From Carposina sasakii (taxonomy: Eukaryota > Arthropoda > Insecta > Lepidoptera > Carposinidae): 64,000 nucleotides of DNA. Position numbers and translations under genes: made by a program. Of the stretch, positions 1 through 11,911 are shown one piece after another. The notes beneath the pieces were generated by a model that saw only the letters and a program-made list of their open reading frames with translations, searched no databases and was not told where the DNA came from. How positions within the stretch are numbered: the stretch's first letter is position 1; every line of letters begins with the position of its first letter. The stretch is from NCBI GenBank assembly GCA_014607495.2, contig CP053169.1, forward strand, positions 10,974,001 to 11,038,000, written 5' to 3'.

Positions 1-258
1 GTAACATATATTATTTTGTACAAATAACTTTTAAAGGAAAATTTTGGCTTATCCGTATGTGGTTTGTCAAACTGAAAATCTCCGATGTGTGCTGTGTACA
101 GCGCCGGCCCGAAGTAAATTTTAGAATGGAGCGAGATCCAATTATGGCGCCTCTCCTGTCACCTATATCTTTACCATTTAGGCGCCTTCTAGAATTTGGC
201 ACCTGGAGCGACTGCTCCGTTCGCCGTATGGGCGGGCCGGCCCTGGCTGTGTATGCCA

Positions 259-565
259 GCACGCGTATGATGAATTTGGTGAGAGCGAGATATCCCACTA
301 TTAAACGTCAAATCGACAGAGCTAAGTAATAACTAGACAAGGCAAGTGTTTCTACTTGGTGTGTAAAAAGGGATTCCAAACCACTTCTATCAGCCCTTAT
401 TCACTCAGCCTGGCTTGTGAACGAGGCGTCTATTCTAATTCTTAAGTCTATTTTTACATGCAAAGTACATACATTTAGTTTATCTAGTTATTAATATCTC
501 TGTGAATTTGACGTTTAAAAAGTGAGACATCTCACTCTCACTCACCAAATTCATCATACGCGTGC
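259..565. mobile_element. MITE with ~55-bp terminal inverted repeats
   Basis: The left end (259-313, beginning gcacgcgtatgatgaatt) returns in inverted orientation at 509-565, ending in the complement of the same bases, with a few mismatches and one or two small indels. The ~200-bp interior has no coding potential. A second, truncated copy of the left arm and interior lies at 39152-39371. Long TIRs, small size and dispersed copies indicate a non-autonomous DNA transposon. I see no clear target-site duplication, so the superfamily is unassigned. Confidence 0.7.
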
Positions 566-602
566 AGGTAATACATACTTACACATATTACAAAACACAT
601 AC

Positions 603-1343
603 CTATGTGTTCCCAAAACTAGGGGGTATCCAGCAGTGTAAGACACAAAACTAGGGGGTAACCAGCAGTGCAAGACACAAAACTAGGGGGTAACCAGTAG
701 TGCAAGACACAAAACTAGGGGGTAACCAGTAGTGCAAGACACAAAACTAGGGGGTAACCAGCAGTGCAAGACACAAAACTAGGGGGTAACCAGCAGTGCA
801 AGACACAAAACTAGGGGGTAACCAGCAGTGCAAGACACAAAACTAGGGGGTAGCAGTGCACAAAACTAGGGGTAACCAGTGCAACACAGGGGGTAACCAG
901 CAGTGCAAGACACAAAACTAGGGGGTAGACAAGACAAAAACTAGGGGGTAACCAGCAGTGTAAGACACCAGTGCAAACACAAAACTAGGGGGTAACCAGC
1001 AGTGCAAGACACAAAACTAGGGGGTAACCAGCAGTGCAAGACACAAAACTAGGGGGTAACCAGTGCACAAAACTAGGGGGTAACCAGGGACACAATAGGG
1101 GGTATGCAAGACACAAAACTCCAGTAGAAGACACAAAACTAGTAACGCAGTGCAAGACACAAAACTAGGGGGTAACATCGACCTAGAGGGCAAGACACAA
1201 AACTAGGGGGTAACCAGCAGTGTAAGACACAAAACTAGGGGGTAACCAGCAGTACTAGGTATGTACACAAAACTAGTAACTAGCAGTGCAAGACACAAAA
1301 CTAGGCCAGCAGTGCAATAGTAACCAGCAGTGCAAGACACAAA
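603..1343. repeat. 32-bp minisatellite array, degenerate in its 3' half
   Basis: The unit is about 32 bp, containing acacaaaactaggggg followed by taaccagcagtgcaag. From about 643 to 845 the copies are nearly perfect (unit starts at 675, 707, 739 and so on). From about 850 to 1340 the same words recur but with many short internal deletions and hardly any substitutions. Roughly 20 full or partial units are present. Each unit carries one G5 run on the + strand. No coding potential is seen. Confidence 0.95.
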
Positions 1344-4300
1344 GAAGAACCTACAGGCACGTTTACCGTAGTGAGATAAGTTGCTAGCTCATCGCCTGAG
1401 GGTACACCCGTGGCTCATGACTAGTCACGACGGCAGCAAATGTAGGTTATTATCAAGATGGCTAATCTCCAAGAACTAAATTAGGTAAGTACTTTTAGAA
1501 TTAAGAACAGAACAGAATTAACTTTCGTTAAAAGTTAAGTTTAGTTTAAAGCTAATTAAATAACGAGTGATCAAACTATTTGACGTTGTCATAGTCCAAT
1601 TTATAATGCCTGACAGACACCATTAAACGCAATAATTACCCATTTACTCGTAGTAGAAACATTGCGATTCCAATAATATAGTAATACTAATATTGTACAT
1701 TTATCTAACTGTGCCAATACCTTAAAATACCTTTGATTATGTGGATAGGCATGTACTTAAAGTCGTAAGTATAACCATTTATACCCAAGTACAGTAAACA
1801 CCGAACTGACTTTTCTTCATAATGATAGATGTTTATGAACACGCATCAGCAGTTAGGTCTGCGTTAGTTTTACTGGATAGATAGGTAACTCGGTTGGCTT
1901 CAACCGATGGCACACGATGGTAAACTACAGTCAGTTTCAGTAAAAAACAAAAGATTATTTTATTGACTTAAAAACTTTATTTAGTAGGTAGGTATGTCAC
2001 CACAGGTTCTGTTATATGCGGGCACGTTGCATAGTATTTAGGTGATGATCATTATTCCTAAAATGAATACTCGTAGTAATTTGTAGTTTTATTTATGTAA
2101 TGTTACTCTAGGACTGACTTTGATTAGATATATTATTATGTGTCTGTCTATAACTGACACGGTTGTACATACCTGAGCCCAGCATTGCAGGTTACGATAT
2201 GTATTAGTGAATTATGTTTGGACTACACGTGTGTCTAGTTTATTACTTTTTTATCTGAATTATATGTAGGATTGCATATAATATCTAGAGCGCACGTGTT
2301 CAATGGGCTCGTTTACCATTTACCATTACACAGCTAAGAGAGGTTAAACTAAGAATAGTTCCCTGTAATGAAGCCGTAAGCACTACAGTACTTTGGAGGG
2401 AGCAATGACTTATTGTAAGAGTACCTACTTAAAAATACCAAAACACACCCCTGCCCTGTTAAGATATGGTGTAAGATAGACTGTGATTGGTTAGACTCAA
2501 GATCTACTTAACTGTTCACTGATAATAACACCCTATGCGATCTATCAATTAGATATTTCTTGAAATGTTAAATGAAACAGCATAGTTTAGTATAATGTAT
2601 TACGTCCAGTCCATAAGTCGATTTGGATCGATTGATGTGCCACCCCTGCTTTAGAGTTTAGGTCGACGTGACTCTTGCCCTGCTCATGATGCCATCATCC
2701 AAAGTTAGTAAAGCACAGAATATGGGGAATCCAAGAAGAAGATCAGAAGGACAGTTTGTCAGTCATCATCAGTGACGTGTGCTGAGCGGGAAGTCGCCGA
2801 CCTCGATCCGATCTCGCGACGTGTCCGCGACGGCACGATTAGAGGCATCGTGCCTCTTAAAAGAATCTTAGAGGCATAATACAATACGTCGTAAAGTTGA
2901 TGAGTTCTTTAAATTTATAATTGGTAATTTGCATATACTTAATTAATTACCGTAACTAACTTGGCGATTGGTTTCTCTCAGAAGTGTGGCCTGATAAAAA
3001 TCTCGTCCGTTTTGCCCGAATATATAGATAGATTCGATTCCAATTCCATGTGAAGCATAGCTGGTCCAGGATAGTAATAGTCACGTGTATAGTGGTATGA
3101 GATACTGCAGTGTGACACTTACATGCATATTACATTATACACACAGCTGTGTTCGCGAAATGGGGTAGCCATAACTGCAGGATCATAAAGGAGATCATCG
3201 CGAGGACATATGTAGGTAAATGATTAGTGATGAGAGAATGCCCGAGTTCCCTTAGTGGGCTCCTACGACACGAAAGGATATGTAGTTGATGTATTCTAGT
3301 GAAGCCCCGAAATTATTACACGTTAGATATTATTTTCGCCTAACAGATCAAGTTCAGTTGTTAGTGGATTTTCTTTTGATTGTAGTTGAGGGTCAGGTCG
3401 TGGCTAGTTAGGAACCTCAAGGCTTTTCGAGCACTTCTTCACGAAGCTGGTGACGTCACCCAGTGACGCTGCTAAAGTCGTGCGGTAGACGCTCTTCAAC
3501 TGTTATTGCTCTTCTAGAATGTACCAACTTGATCAAAACAACATGACATCACTATGATAATGTATTAAATGTTTTAACAAATAAATTAATAATATATTCA
3601 TATACGCGGACCTAAAATAGTGATAAGGTAAATTTGACAACCAGGAAAACAGAACAATTCAAAGAACTTCTTATATTAAATGCAACCATTATCTAGCTGA
3701 AACGCTGTATCAGATCTTTCTTAACATGGGCATTACCAAATTTTGTACATGACCAGTTGCGTATGCATGCGACATCTTATTTGATTATTTAAGCCGAAAT
3801 ATAATAATAGTGTTTGTTCTCTGCCTCCAAACTACACAGTGGCCTCTCGTGACCCTTGCCTAGTATTTACTGACGAGCAGTCTAAACACATTGGTTCCGG
3901 CAGCGGTTGCCCACCACGTAACCATCAGTAAATACCACTCACAGGCCACGTTAGATAACGCATCAACTCGAGAGACGTCGCCTCGGAGTCGTCTTGGAGA
4001 GGGTTCGTCGCTAAAGTACAGTCGGAGGGAAAACTGGAAAATTTACGGTTATCTTGCTAAAATAGGGGTAGATTCGATTTTTGAACGATTCCAAAAATTA
4101 TTGCTCATCCAGAACAGAAATAAGTCACGACATTACGAGTACCTATAGGAAGATTATGTACTACTACATGTATTAGCGAAGAAGAGTGCTTTAAATTTAT
4201 TCTTCAATTTTTCAAACAAATATCCATCAATTTCTAACAAATAACCATAACACACTAATAGGTACCTTAGCTTAGACCTCAGTTATGAAAAAAAATCATC

Positions 4301-4362
4301 CTAGATAATCAATAATTCAGTGATAGTGATATTTATTTAGCAAACAATAAGAATTGATAAGG
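1344..4362. other. Non-coding stretch, no gene seen
   Basis: This is AT-rich sequence without a convincing ORF, splice-bounded exon or RNA gene. It contains one short dispersed repeat (3131-3245) and local word repetition around 2835-2875. The ORF at 3891-4148 lacks any recognisable domain and is probably chance. Confidence 0.5.
3131..3245. repeat. Short dispersed repeat, copy 1
   Basis: The block around cgaaatggggtagccataact recurs at about 35519-35612 with the same flanking order (acacacagctgt before it; atcataaag, gtaaatgat after it). The similarity spans about 90 bp with scattered substitutions, suggesting an old SINE-like or other interspersed repeat. No tail or target duplication could be defined. 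Confidence 0.45.
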
Positions 4363-4550
4363 TTAGGCGCGCACTATCCATTTTTCACCGCGCGGCAAAA
4401 ATGCTCTGAAACTGTAACATTGAGTTTTCAATATTATTGGGCGAACTTAGCTACAAAGTCAAACACAATGTTACAATACTGCGGCACGATTTTATGCCGC
4501 AAAGCATTTTTGCCGCGCGGCTAAAAATTAATAGTGCGCGCCTAGCCTAA
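4363..4550. mobile_element. Palindromic MITE with gcgcgcacta ends
   Basis: The left arm (ttaggcgcgcactat, then ccgcgcggcaaaaatgc at about 4388-4405) is repeated in inverted orientation at about 4500-4550 (gcatttttgccgcgcgg, then atagtgcgcgcctagcctaa). The arms are about 45 bp and near-perfect around a ~95-bp AT-rich core. This is a foldback or MITE structure with no ORF. A TTA-type target duplication is possible, but the outer few bases are ambiguous. Confidence 0.8.
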
Positions 4551-7500
4551 AGTGGCTATAAGTGGATGTAGGGCTTGTCGAGTGGACCACACTAACGGCC
4601 AATTTCAATACTATATACTAAATCATAAAGAATCTTAGATTTTATGAATTACAAATTTGAAATTTTTGTATGAAAACAATGGAACATTTTCTGAAACATG
4701 CAAAAAATTTCTCGGTCGGTTATTGAATTTGGCTGTAAGCAAAATAATACAGAAAAATAAATTACATAGCAATAACTATGAATACATGGGACTAACCTGT
4801 ACCTACACTAATGTTTACACTTAGGCACGTGCTTAGGCAACAGTTAATTCAATTAATTGTTAAGATCTGACATAATAATTGTAACTTGTCAAGTGAAGCA
4901 GTCGGAGACAAAGCGAGAAAGCGAAGCTATCTCACGCAGACTATGTAGAGACTAGTGCAGTGCTAGGAACAACAATACCTGGATCTACCACATCTTTTAT
5001 AATGAAGTAGGTACTTTGAATAATTTATTATTACAAGGTTTCCTAGAGAGTGCAGTGTTTGTCCGCCGCTGATACCATCTAGAACATATTAATACGTATT
5101 TAGCAAAGCTCAACATAGTTTACAGCTTACATAATTCAATATTCATATACATTCATCAAGGGTGTTTTTTACCTTAACATGCTTAATGCTAGCTCAAGGT
5201 GACAGCGCATCACGAATTGTTGTATTTCCGACAAATATTAGCGATTTTCTAGCAGTGAAGTAATTATCTAAATCTTGCGCAATGTCGAAGGTTTACTGTC
5301 GTGCGCATGCGTCGCGTAACTCTACAAAGGTCGCCATTAATTTGATATTCAGTTAATTTGATGAGCATTCAGATTACAAGATTGGACAGTAATCAGGCGA
5401 GAAGAGACTGTCGAGGCTGTCATCGAGTCATGACTGATGAGTGAGTGACGGTAGCATTATGACTATTTTCATCCAGCAGATCATTTGTAACAAACATTGT
5501 GTGATTGGGAGATGTGCTAATCCAATGTTTTGGGACATAGAACGGTATATCCTTAGTTAGATAGAGGTAAATTTTGAGGTGTCTGCTAGGCTCAGGTCAA
5601 GTCTATCATCATAACGTAAGGAATTTGAATTAGTTTATTTAGATCTTAGTTTTCCACTATTTTTATAATTTAATTTGAGATTCACCTAGAATACATCAGC
5701 TGCATCTCCTTCCGTGCATATCGTATGAGTGGAATAAGAAACACGAGCATTCTCTCAGGCGATAAGCTAGCAACTTGTCACTGATTATTAACATATCTGT
5801 ACCTCGTATGCTAGACGTGACTCTCTGTGATCCTGCAGGCTATCCTATTTCGGGAACACAGCCTGTCTATATATATGTATGTATGTTATCATGTAATATC
5901 TGAGGCAGAAAACGATGCACTTCACTTTATGGAAGGGATTGCAACCGGTTCCTCAAGGAGGTCGTCGACGCATCCCCGCATCTGTCTTGCTCTGGCACGA
6001 GGTCTCCGCCTATAAGCCTTCCTCTTCAGATACCAGTTTCAGGATGCAGCGGACGCCATCTTGGACTTACGTGGCCATTGCTCTCAGAAACAAGGACTTG
6101 CTAAATATAGATTTAGCTAGAGCTAAACGATCGACTGCTCAGTAAATATTGGAGAATTTTACTATTATTCGAACAGTTTGTGCAAAATATTAAGCACAAA
6201 TGACCAACCATAGATAGTAGAGGTCAATTACGATGACATCAGATGACTATCAAGGCTTTATAATATTTTGAGAGGTTTCACCTATTAGAACCAACTGATG
6301 AGAGGGGACTTGGTACAATTTTACACATGAAAAAAAACATACAAAAAAGCTCGATATTTACAAGAGTTTTTTCAATTTACCTATTAGTGCTCCTCCCGAA
6401 TAAGGAGGTGTTAGTATTGACCCTCCCATACGTTTCCAAACAAAGGTCTCCACGTCCTAACTACTTACACTACGTTTCAGTGACGAAGACCTCTAACATA
6501 GGCGCTAGTGTCTTTTCAATTAAATCTCTTTCATTATTTTTATTTAGGTCTACCAAAAGCCACTGAGGACTTTGTTATTGGAATCGATATTAGCAGACCT
6601 TGGATCAACATCAGTCAGCGTGTGCTAATATGTCTCCAAAACCAATTTACCAAATCACACGTTGAAGCGCTAGTGGCTTCGACACAAGCTATAGTTTCCA
6701 GCATTGACACATGACTTACCCCTTCATTCACATGTGAGTTATAACTCGGTGTCATACACAATAATGTCTTCAGATTGTCATTGGATGATATTTAGCGCGT
6801 GCCTAATGCAGGTCGCCAGGACAATGCTGTAGGTATTGAATAATAATTACTCGTCTACATAATAAATTGTTGTCTTATTACTAGAGTATGCTAGATGTAG
6901 GTCTAGGTTGTTGTCAGTTAATTAGGTACAGAACTTGTGGTCAGTCTCGCTCACATGATCATCTACATTTTGCTTCCTCGAATATCCGTAACCGGAAGAA
7001 TACAGAAGTATCATTTTATGGGTAAATGACGCCATCTTCTGAGCATCATCTGAGTAAATTAATAGATCTATACGAGCACAATCGTTACTTGTTTAAGGTG
7101 AGTGGCTGAGAGACAGACAATACACAGTCTATGGGTGCAAAAAAGTAAAATTTCGTATGAGTATTTTAAAAAGGATTTTCGTAAATTGCCACAGACACAC
7201 ATTGGTATATTTCATAGGAAATGCCGCAATAACACTCTAAGCTTTCGTAGATAAATGGAATTGGCAACTCATATTACACGGATGATAATGCCCAGACTTC
7301 AGACAATTACATCTCAATTTCATAAGAATCGAAACTTCTTAATAGATATTCTGGGCATCTATTTCGCAATGTTCGCCTGGACTCAAGCTTTCTAACTATT
7401 TACTTAATAAAATTAGTCTAAAATACATATAGTATAGGTATATAACACGGTTTCCTCAAAAGTTTACTGTTGTCTACGTGACTACGTGTCTATGTGACTA

Positions 7501-7557
7501 CGAACAAGATTTTACTGGTAAATAAATAAAGTAAAAGTAAGTATTTTATTTTAAAAA
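4551..7557. other. Non-coding stretch with one weak candidate exon
   Basis: No recognisable gene or mobile element is visible over most of this 3 kb. ORFs at 5827-6145 and 6327-6566 show no domain or splice support. The only segment that looked protein-like with an acceptor is 6548-6714, entered separately. Confidence 0.4.
6548..6714 (+). other. Weak candidate terminal exon, unknown product
   Basis: A pyrimidine-rich tract followed by TTTAG ends at 6547. The frame beginning two bases later stays open for about 55 codons to a TGA at 6712-6714. The translation (LPKATEDFVIGIDISRPWIN and onward, ending IVSSIDT) has a balanced, protein-like composition, but I recognise no family. It could be a terminal coding exon, an old transposon remnant, or chance. 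Confidence 0.15.
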
Positions 7558-8336
7558 TACCGGCAAAGTGCGAGTCGGACTCGCGCACCGAGGATTCCGT
7601 GCAAACCTGTAGGTATAAAAGTAAAAGTTCACCGATCACGATAACCCAGTCATAGAAAAATATGTGATGTAACTAAAAATTTAAGGTTTTCGCAATTTTT
7701 CCTTTATATGTGCCATAAAAAATTGCTTCAATACAAATTTAAAGATTCTAGGTCGACTGGAAGTACCCTTTAGGTTATGATTCCCGTGCGAGTAGTTGCG
7801 AGTTTGAAAATATGCGCCTGAAATTGCTGTTTCCTATGATTGCGTTGACGTTTGATTTTGTTACAGCTTAAAGGTATTATAGACCTGAGTATTTTATATG
7901 AATTTCAATTAATTACGTCTACGCGTTCGAAAGGGAAGAGGTAGTAAGTTTAAAATTATTAAAAATATTTTTATTATTGATATAACTATAAATTAACGGT
8001 TTTCGTAATTTTTCCTTTATCTGTGCTATATTACGTTGCTTCGTATCAAATTTCAAGATTCTAAATTCACGGGAAGTACCCTCCTCGCGCATGTCGAAAT
8101 TTGCGAAAATTTGCCGCATAAACGGCTGTATTGTGTTGGCTTAGAAGTTTAATTTTTTCAAAGCACCGAGAGACCGTTGAGTTGAGACCAAGAGAAGCTT
8201 GGTCAGCTACATACTACTTTAGCTTGTTACCTCCACTCGTTCCTGAGAAAAAGGGTCTTGACAGACAGACGAACGGACGGACAACCAAGTGATCCTATAA
8301 GGGTTCCGTTTTTACCTTTTGAGGTACGGAACCCTA
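7558..8336 (+). repeat. Lepidopteran interspersed repeat, bipartite
   Basis: It opens with ccggcaaagtgcgagtcgga, ctcgcgcaccgaggattccg and closes with a terminal hairpin, agggttccgt ... acggaaccct (about 8299-8335). Inside, two related modules lie in tandem: ggttttcgcaatttttcctt (about 7684) and ggttttcgtaatttttcctt (about 7998), each followed by a ttgcttc..tacaaattt-like block and ggaagtaccct. This pattern is a common non-coding repeat in moth and butterfly genomes. The ORF at 7919-8119 lies within it and is not a gene. Confidence 0.7.
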
Positions 8337-9354
8337 AAAATAACACAATAAACTAAAGGCCTAAATAAAATACAAGTTTGATGAGTAAAGTAATATATTG
8401 CGCATGTCATGGCCGCGTGATAAACTAACAAACGACTGTGATGCGTATCTTAGTCAATATTCAGTAAGCACCTTGCGATTACCTTGTCTGCAGATCAGTT
8501 GCAGGAATTCAACCCATCTGGCCATGGCGTAAGGTACTCGAGGATTGTGACGTGGACCTCTTCACAGGGGGTTTGCTGACATCTTGCACAAACAGACAGA
8601 CTGGGTCACTCTATGTATAGGCATTTTATGAAATGGCTTTTAAATAACATGTATTTGTTTATTTAGTAGCGTACACAATGTATGTAAATTGCCCATAAAC
8701 TGAGTTGTATTGTAGGACTGAATAGACACAAAATATAATTTAGTCACAGGATTTCCTTTATAGGCATTTTGGTAGACATGTTAGGCACGTCTGACCTAAA
8801 TGACTGTGTTTAAAAATGTCCATAGGAACAATGTAGTATAGGTAGTATAAGAAAATGATAAAGCACTTAAAAAACTAATTAAGAACATAAGGAATCAAGG
8901 AAGGAAAACCAATCGGTAAGGACATGATCGATTGCTGTCAGATAATTTGTTCTAAATGCAAGTGAATTTCCGAAATAACATAACGGAAAACAAACAAAAC
9001 AAAATGCTTGATAATGCAGACATAAGTAGATAAGTGGCTCCATCATCGTAAGCGCTTCCTCATCGTCGTCAGGAGCAACACGTTCAATCACGAAACGTTT
9101 TGTTATTCACAAATCGTTTGCATTGTCTCCCGCCAGTGGGTTCTATCTAGGGCAAGTAATAATCAAGGGCAATTTGAGGTTATTCGTAATTTATGATTGC
9201 TACGTAAGTGCCACATAAAATATGAAAATTAGGGTAGGCAAGAAAGGAAAGGAGAGGAGATAATTAAAGCGACTCATCTTGATGACTTCTTTTGCTGTGA
9301 TTCATCCATAAAAAATACAAAAGATGAATAGATAGAACTATGTCCTTCCTAGGT
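8337..9354. other. Non-coding stretch, nothing recognised
   Basis: I see no coding, RNA or repeat structure that can be supported. The minus-strand ORF at 8879-9091 has no recognisable motif. Confidence 0.4.
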
Positions 9355-9660
9355 AAGCATGGCATACCTTCCCCTGTACTTTTATTTTACATCAGGTGAG
9401 ATGATGCCGTGTGGTGTCAGCAAAGTAGAATAGTACCACCACATGTTTGCCCGTGTGTTAGTAGTTAGTTTTACGTGGGTATCGTAAGGTGGGCAGCAGC
9501 GTAGTTTTGATAACATAGTCCGAAAATCATACTACGGTCACTGCATCCTGCCTGCCCAGCCTGGTGACTATGGGGAAAAACCCCCTGGGTCATAGCTTCG
9601 TGGCGTGCCCTGTGGGAGGTCTACGTCCAGCAGTGGACTGCAATAGGTTTATGTATGTGT
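9355..9660 (+). repeat. LINE/SINE-type repeat ending in the 'gtccagcagtggac' motif
   Basis: The right half carries cttcgtggcgtgccctgtgg and gaggtctacgtccagcagtg, preceded by a ctgcccagcctggtgactatg block. The same family occurs in inverted orientation at about 34665-34860 and 37025-37310, and as a short fragment at 32220-32350. This is a very common lepidopteran 3' repeat. I infer that it derives from a non-LTR element tail, because the copy at 37025 has a trinucleotide run at that end. Confidence 0.6.
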
Positions 9661-10406
9661 AAGATGTTAAAACTGGTAAACTGTCCCATTTAAAAAAAGT
9701 TTACCTGTCGTGTCTGTGTGTCACTGAAGTGAGTACCTTTGTATAAATGGTAAAGAGATGCAAGCTTCACGTCATGTGCCTCCACCGTATATCATGTTTT
9801 TGCATACGATTTACATTCGCACTATCTAAACTCTAAACGTTATATAACGAGCACTAAAGAGGTAGTAAAATTAATTTACTGATAAGTATAACTAAGTTTG
9901 AGGTACTTTCATGCATTTTCACAAATATGGAGATTAATTACATTGAGACAGTCGACAAAAAATATTATAATTTTACTAAAAAGTAAATAATTAATGTGAA
10001 TTTATACTTGAATATTATACAGATAGGCTAATAATGCAATTTAAGTTTAATGATTCATTTAATTATCTCCCCGTGGTATAGTGAGTGAGTGGTGGAATAA
10101 AAGAGAAAACCTGAATAAGCAGTAAAGTTGTTTTTACTAGAAGGTATCACTTAGTTATTTATTACTTAAGTTAGTACAAAGGAAAACTGTGTATACCTTT
10201 GACACACACTGTCTATTTGTACGAAGGTAAAGGGAAATCATGAGTATACATCTTACAGGAGGTATCGAAGTAGACGCAGCACACGATGACGTGAGGACGT
10301 ACACTTACCACCACCGTGGAGGGGGAACTGGGCCATTACATCCCCTCGTGTTTAGGAGCAATGACCTGAAGAGTCTGAAGATCTCAGCGGTGGAGCGAGA
10401 TCATCA
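9661..10406. other. Non-coding stretch, nothing recognised
   Basis: AT-rich sequence without supportable features lies between the repeat ending near 9660 and the Helitron starting at 10407. Confidence 0.4.
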
Positions 10407-11284
10407 TCTATACTAATATTATAAAGAGGAAAACTTTGTTTGTTTGGTTGTAATGAATAGGCTCCGAAACTACTGGACCGATTTCAAAAATTCTTTCACC
10501 GTTAGAATCCTTATTGGACCTGGATGAACATAGGCTACAAGAATTTCCCGATATTCCCACGGGAAGGCGACCAACGGGAATTCTATATTTTTTACGAAAA
10601 CCGCTATACATATGAAGCTGAAATCGGGCATATATGTTCATTGGGGACAGCGAGGGAGGACTAAAAACGGATTTCCCGAAATTCCCACGGGAAGGGGACA
10701 AACGGGAATTCATAATTTTTACGAAAACCGCTATACATATGAAGCTGAAATTGGGCATATAAGTTAATTAGGGACTGCGAGGAAGCACTAAGAACGGATT
10801 TCCAGAAATTCCCACGGGAAGGGGACCAACGGGAATTAATTATTTTTTACGAAAACGGTTATACATATGAATCTGAAGTTGGGCATATATATTTATTTGG
10901 GACCCCGAGGAAGCACTGAGAACGGATTTCCCGAAATTCCCACGGGAAGGGGACAAACGGGAATTCATAATTTTTACGAAAACCGCTATACATATGAAGC
11001 TGAAATTGGGCATATAAGTTCATTAGGGACTGCGAGGAAGCACTAAGAACGGATTTCCAGAAATTCCCACGGGAAGGGGACCAACGGGAATTAATTATTT
11101 TTTACGAAAACGGTTACACATATGAATCTGAAGTTGGGCATATATATTTATTTGGGACCAGGAAATTCCCACGGGAAGGGAACCAACGGGCGTTCCAAAT
11201 TTTTACGAAAACCGCTGTACCTACATATGAAGTTGTAGCTAATGTACTGATATGTACCGAAGCGAAGCGAGGGCGGGCCACTAG
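10407..11284 (+). mobile_element. Non-autonomous Helitron with internal tandem repeats
   Basis: The 5' end is A|TCTATACTAATATTATAAAG and the 3' end is gggcgggccaCTAG|T, the Helitron rule of insertion between A and T with TC and CTAG termini and no target duplication. The 5' segment (ggaccgatttcaaaaattct) is typical of lepidopteran Helitrons. Inside are about five 127-bp units starting at 10547, 10675, 10802, 10930 and 11057, plus a partial one near 11160, each beginning attcccacgggaagg. Units 2 and 4, and units 3 and 5, match best, so a 255-bp dimer has been duplicated. It encodes no Rep/helicase; the minus ORF at 10408-10758 is a by-product of the repeats. Confidence 0.75.
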
Positions 11285-11600
11285 TCGATAATAAGATACA
11301 AAAGAATGGTCCCCCGCATAGACGCTAGCGACGATGCGCTGCTGAAGCTACGGTATTTAGGATCTTTTTATTATGCATTGAATTTGTTATGCGTAGTCAT
11401 GTTCTATTAAAACTGTGTCTATTATTTTCTGACGACTAGATATTATTTAATATCCATAATACTCCATTCTCCAGTTAGTTACAGATCATTTTAAATCACA
11501 ATTGTCATAGATTACTCTATTGTTGTTAAGAGAGAGAATTTGGAGTATATGTATTTATGACACATCTATCTGCCCTTTTTCTCTCCGTGGGAGCTCTGGT
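11285..11600. other. Short spacer between Helitron and LTR element
   Basis: No features are seen except the target copy TGGT (11597-11600) of the LTR retrotransposon that follows. Confidence 0.4.
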
Positions 11601-11877
11601 TGTAACAATATTTTTCCAAGTGGGTGTTGCTTAAAAAAAGATTGGTACTCACCGGCCAGTTATCTAGTGGGCAGAGCAAAGACTATAAAAAGATTATTCC
11701 CAGGGCGCCAGACCTTTTTGCAGTTAAAGAAAACAACAGATTACAATATATATATATTTATTACAGAAGGTATATAACAGGGTCCTACTCTCTAATATTA
11801 CCACATTTACATCATATGAAATAGTTTTAAGTTTCCTATATATAGAATGTCTTATTAATATATTTATTATTATACTA

Positions 11878-11911
<34 letters not shown>

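Noticed and set aside
57..329. 90-codon ORF at the window start
   Set aside because: Its 3' half lies in the 259-565 MITE and the frame is not kept in the second copy at 39152.
603..1343. Telomere-like or CRISPR-like array
   Set aside because: The unit is not TTAGG, and there are no unique spacers between constant repeats; it is a plain minisatellite.
10408..10758. 116-codon minus-strand ORF
   Set aside because: It translates the internal tandem repeat of a non-autonomous Helitron.
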